A stretch of 62,864 nucleotides of DNA. Origin: an uncultured cyanobacterium (GTDB lineage: Bacteria; Cyanobacteriota; Cyanobacteriia; PCC-6307; Cyanobiaceae). The position numbers and the translations under genes were made by a program. Positions 62,618-62,864 of this stretch are shown here, piece by piece; within the stretch, counting starts at the first letter, position 1, and every line of letters begins with the position of its first letter. The stretch lies in the NCBI GenBank assembly GCA_903823115.1, contig CAIJRN010000030.1:1-62864 (forward strand). The letters are read 5' to 3'. The notes under the pieces are model-generated. The model did not search any database and had not been told where the DNA came from. It saw only the letters and a list, made by a program, of their open reading frames with translations.

Positions 62618-62864
62618 TCAGCCGATCGCCGGAGCGCTGAGGGCCACCGGAGTGGAACCAACGCTGGCCAGATCGAGGGGGAAGTTATGAGCATTGCGCT
62701 CGTGCATCACTTCGATGCCCAGGTTGGCGCGGTTGATCAGATCGGCCCAGGTGTTCACCACACGGCCCTGGGCATCCAGGATCGACTGGTTGAAGTTGAA
62801 ACCGTTGAGGTTGAAGGCCATGGTGCTGATGCCCATGGAGGTGAACCAGATGCCGACCACCGGC
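62618..62864 (-). CDS. psbA: Photosystem II D1 protein, C-terminal part (gene continues beyond the window)
   Basis: The last ~82 codons of D1. [21 protein letters not shown] and [24 protein letters not shown] are diagnostic. The Mn-cluster ligands (His332, Glu333, His337, Asp342, Ala344 in standard numbering) are all present in [15 protein letters not shown] 15-residue extension ([15 protein letters not shown]) follows, to be removed by the CtpA protease. The copy type (residue 130) cannot be told because the N-terminal part lies outside the window. Confidence 0.97.
   Translation of the reverse strand, partial: PVVGIWFTSMGISTMAFNLNGFNFNQSILDAQGRVVNTWADLINRANLGIEVMHERNAHNFPLDLASVGSTPVALSAPAIG

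Noticed and set aside
1-62864. tRNA, rRNA or CRISPR content
   Set aside because: No T-arm-like GGTTCRANTCC strings with matching stems, no rRNA sequence and no regularly spaced direct repeats with unique spacers were found by eye. The 17-bp and 15-bp arrays have no spacers.

Overview
The window is GC-rich DNA from a picocyanobacterium of the Cyanobium/Synechococcus type. Evidence for this: the 3' end of psbA (photosystem II D1) at the right edge, a 47-residue high-light-inducible protein, menD/menB, a UbiD decarboxylase, solanesyl-diphosphate synthase, glgA, a cyAbrB regulator, several families largely confined to cyanobacteria (DUF1651, DUF760, DUF2605, DUF1350, DUF4336), and HIP1-type GCGATCGC octamers (for example at 10984 and 22182). 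No rRNA, tRNA or CRISPR array was seen.

Layout. 1-9 kb is accessory DNA. It holds a broken IS3-type transposase, small conserved hypotheticals, a PrlF/YhaV toxin-antitoxin pair and several decayed genes. Two genes here are interrupted by copies of the same ~24-28 bp repeat. 9.0-12.0 kb is a three-gene type III polyketide cluster (methyltransferase, FAD oxidoreductase, type III PKS) resembling alkylresorcinol/hierridin loci. 12.3-13.8 kb has small genes, cyAbrB and a decayed DUF4236 paralogue. 13.9-21.1 kb is a phospho-signalling island: membrane protein, FHA protein, Ser/Thr kinase, vWA protein and PP2C phosphatase in one leftward operon, divergent from an FHA-fused class A penicillin-binding protein. 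21.7-25.3 kb is a leftward KaiC-like/KaiB-like/PAS-PAS-HD-GYP operon, with 17-bp direct repeats upstream. 25.6-32.4 kb carries a J-domain protein, a frameshifted membrane protein, a flavin monooxygenase, a cupin, a zincin-like protein, a pirin, a 2H phosphoesterase and a DUF938 methyltransferase.

32.5-62.9 kb is mostly core genome: hli, a DEDDh exonuclease, PrxQ, DUF1350, acs, a HAD phosphatase, a leftward comB-nitrilase-amidase-murI-sps run, ubiD, an Rrf2 regulator, aroA, an MnmC-like methyltransferase, glmU, then leftward murF-glgA-L,D-transpeptidase and menD-menB, and finally lepB, DUF760, DUF4336, an Nramp transporter and psbA. Envelope biogenesis recurs (murI, amidase, glmU, murF, L,D-transpeptidase, FHA-PBP), as does quinone synthesis (sps, ubiD, menD, menB).

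A pattern cutting across the window is small-repeat activity: the 24-28 bp dispersed repeat, at least seven independent 15-bp-period tandem repeats (coding and non-coding), a 17-bp iteron-like array, a 14-bp tandem duplication and a 40-bp perfect palindrome.
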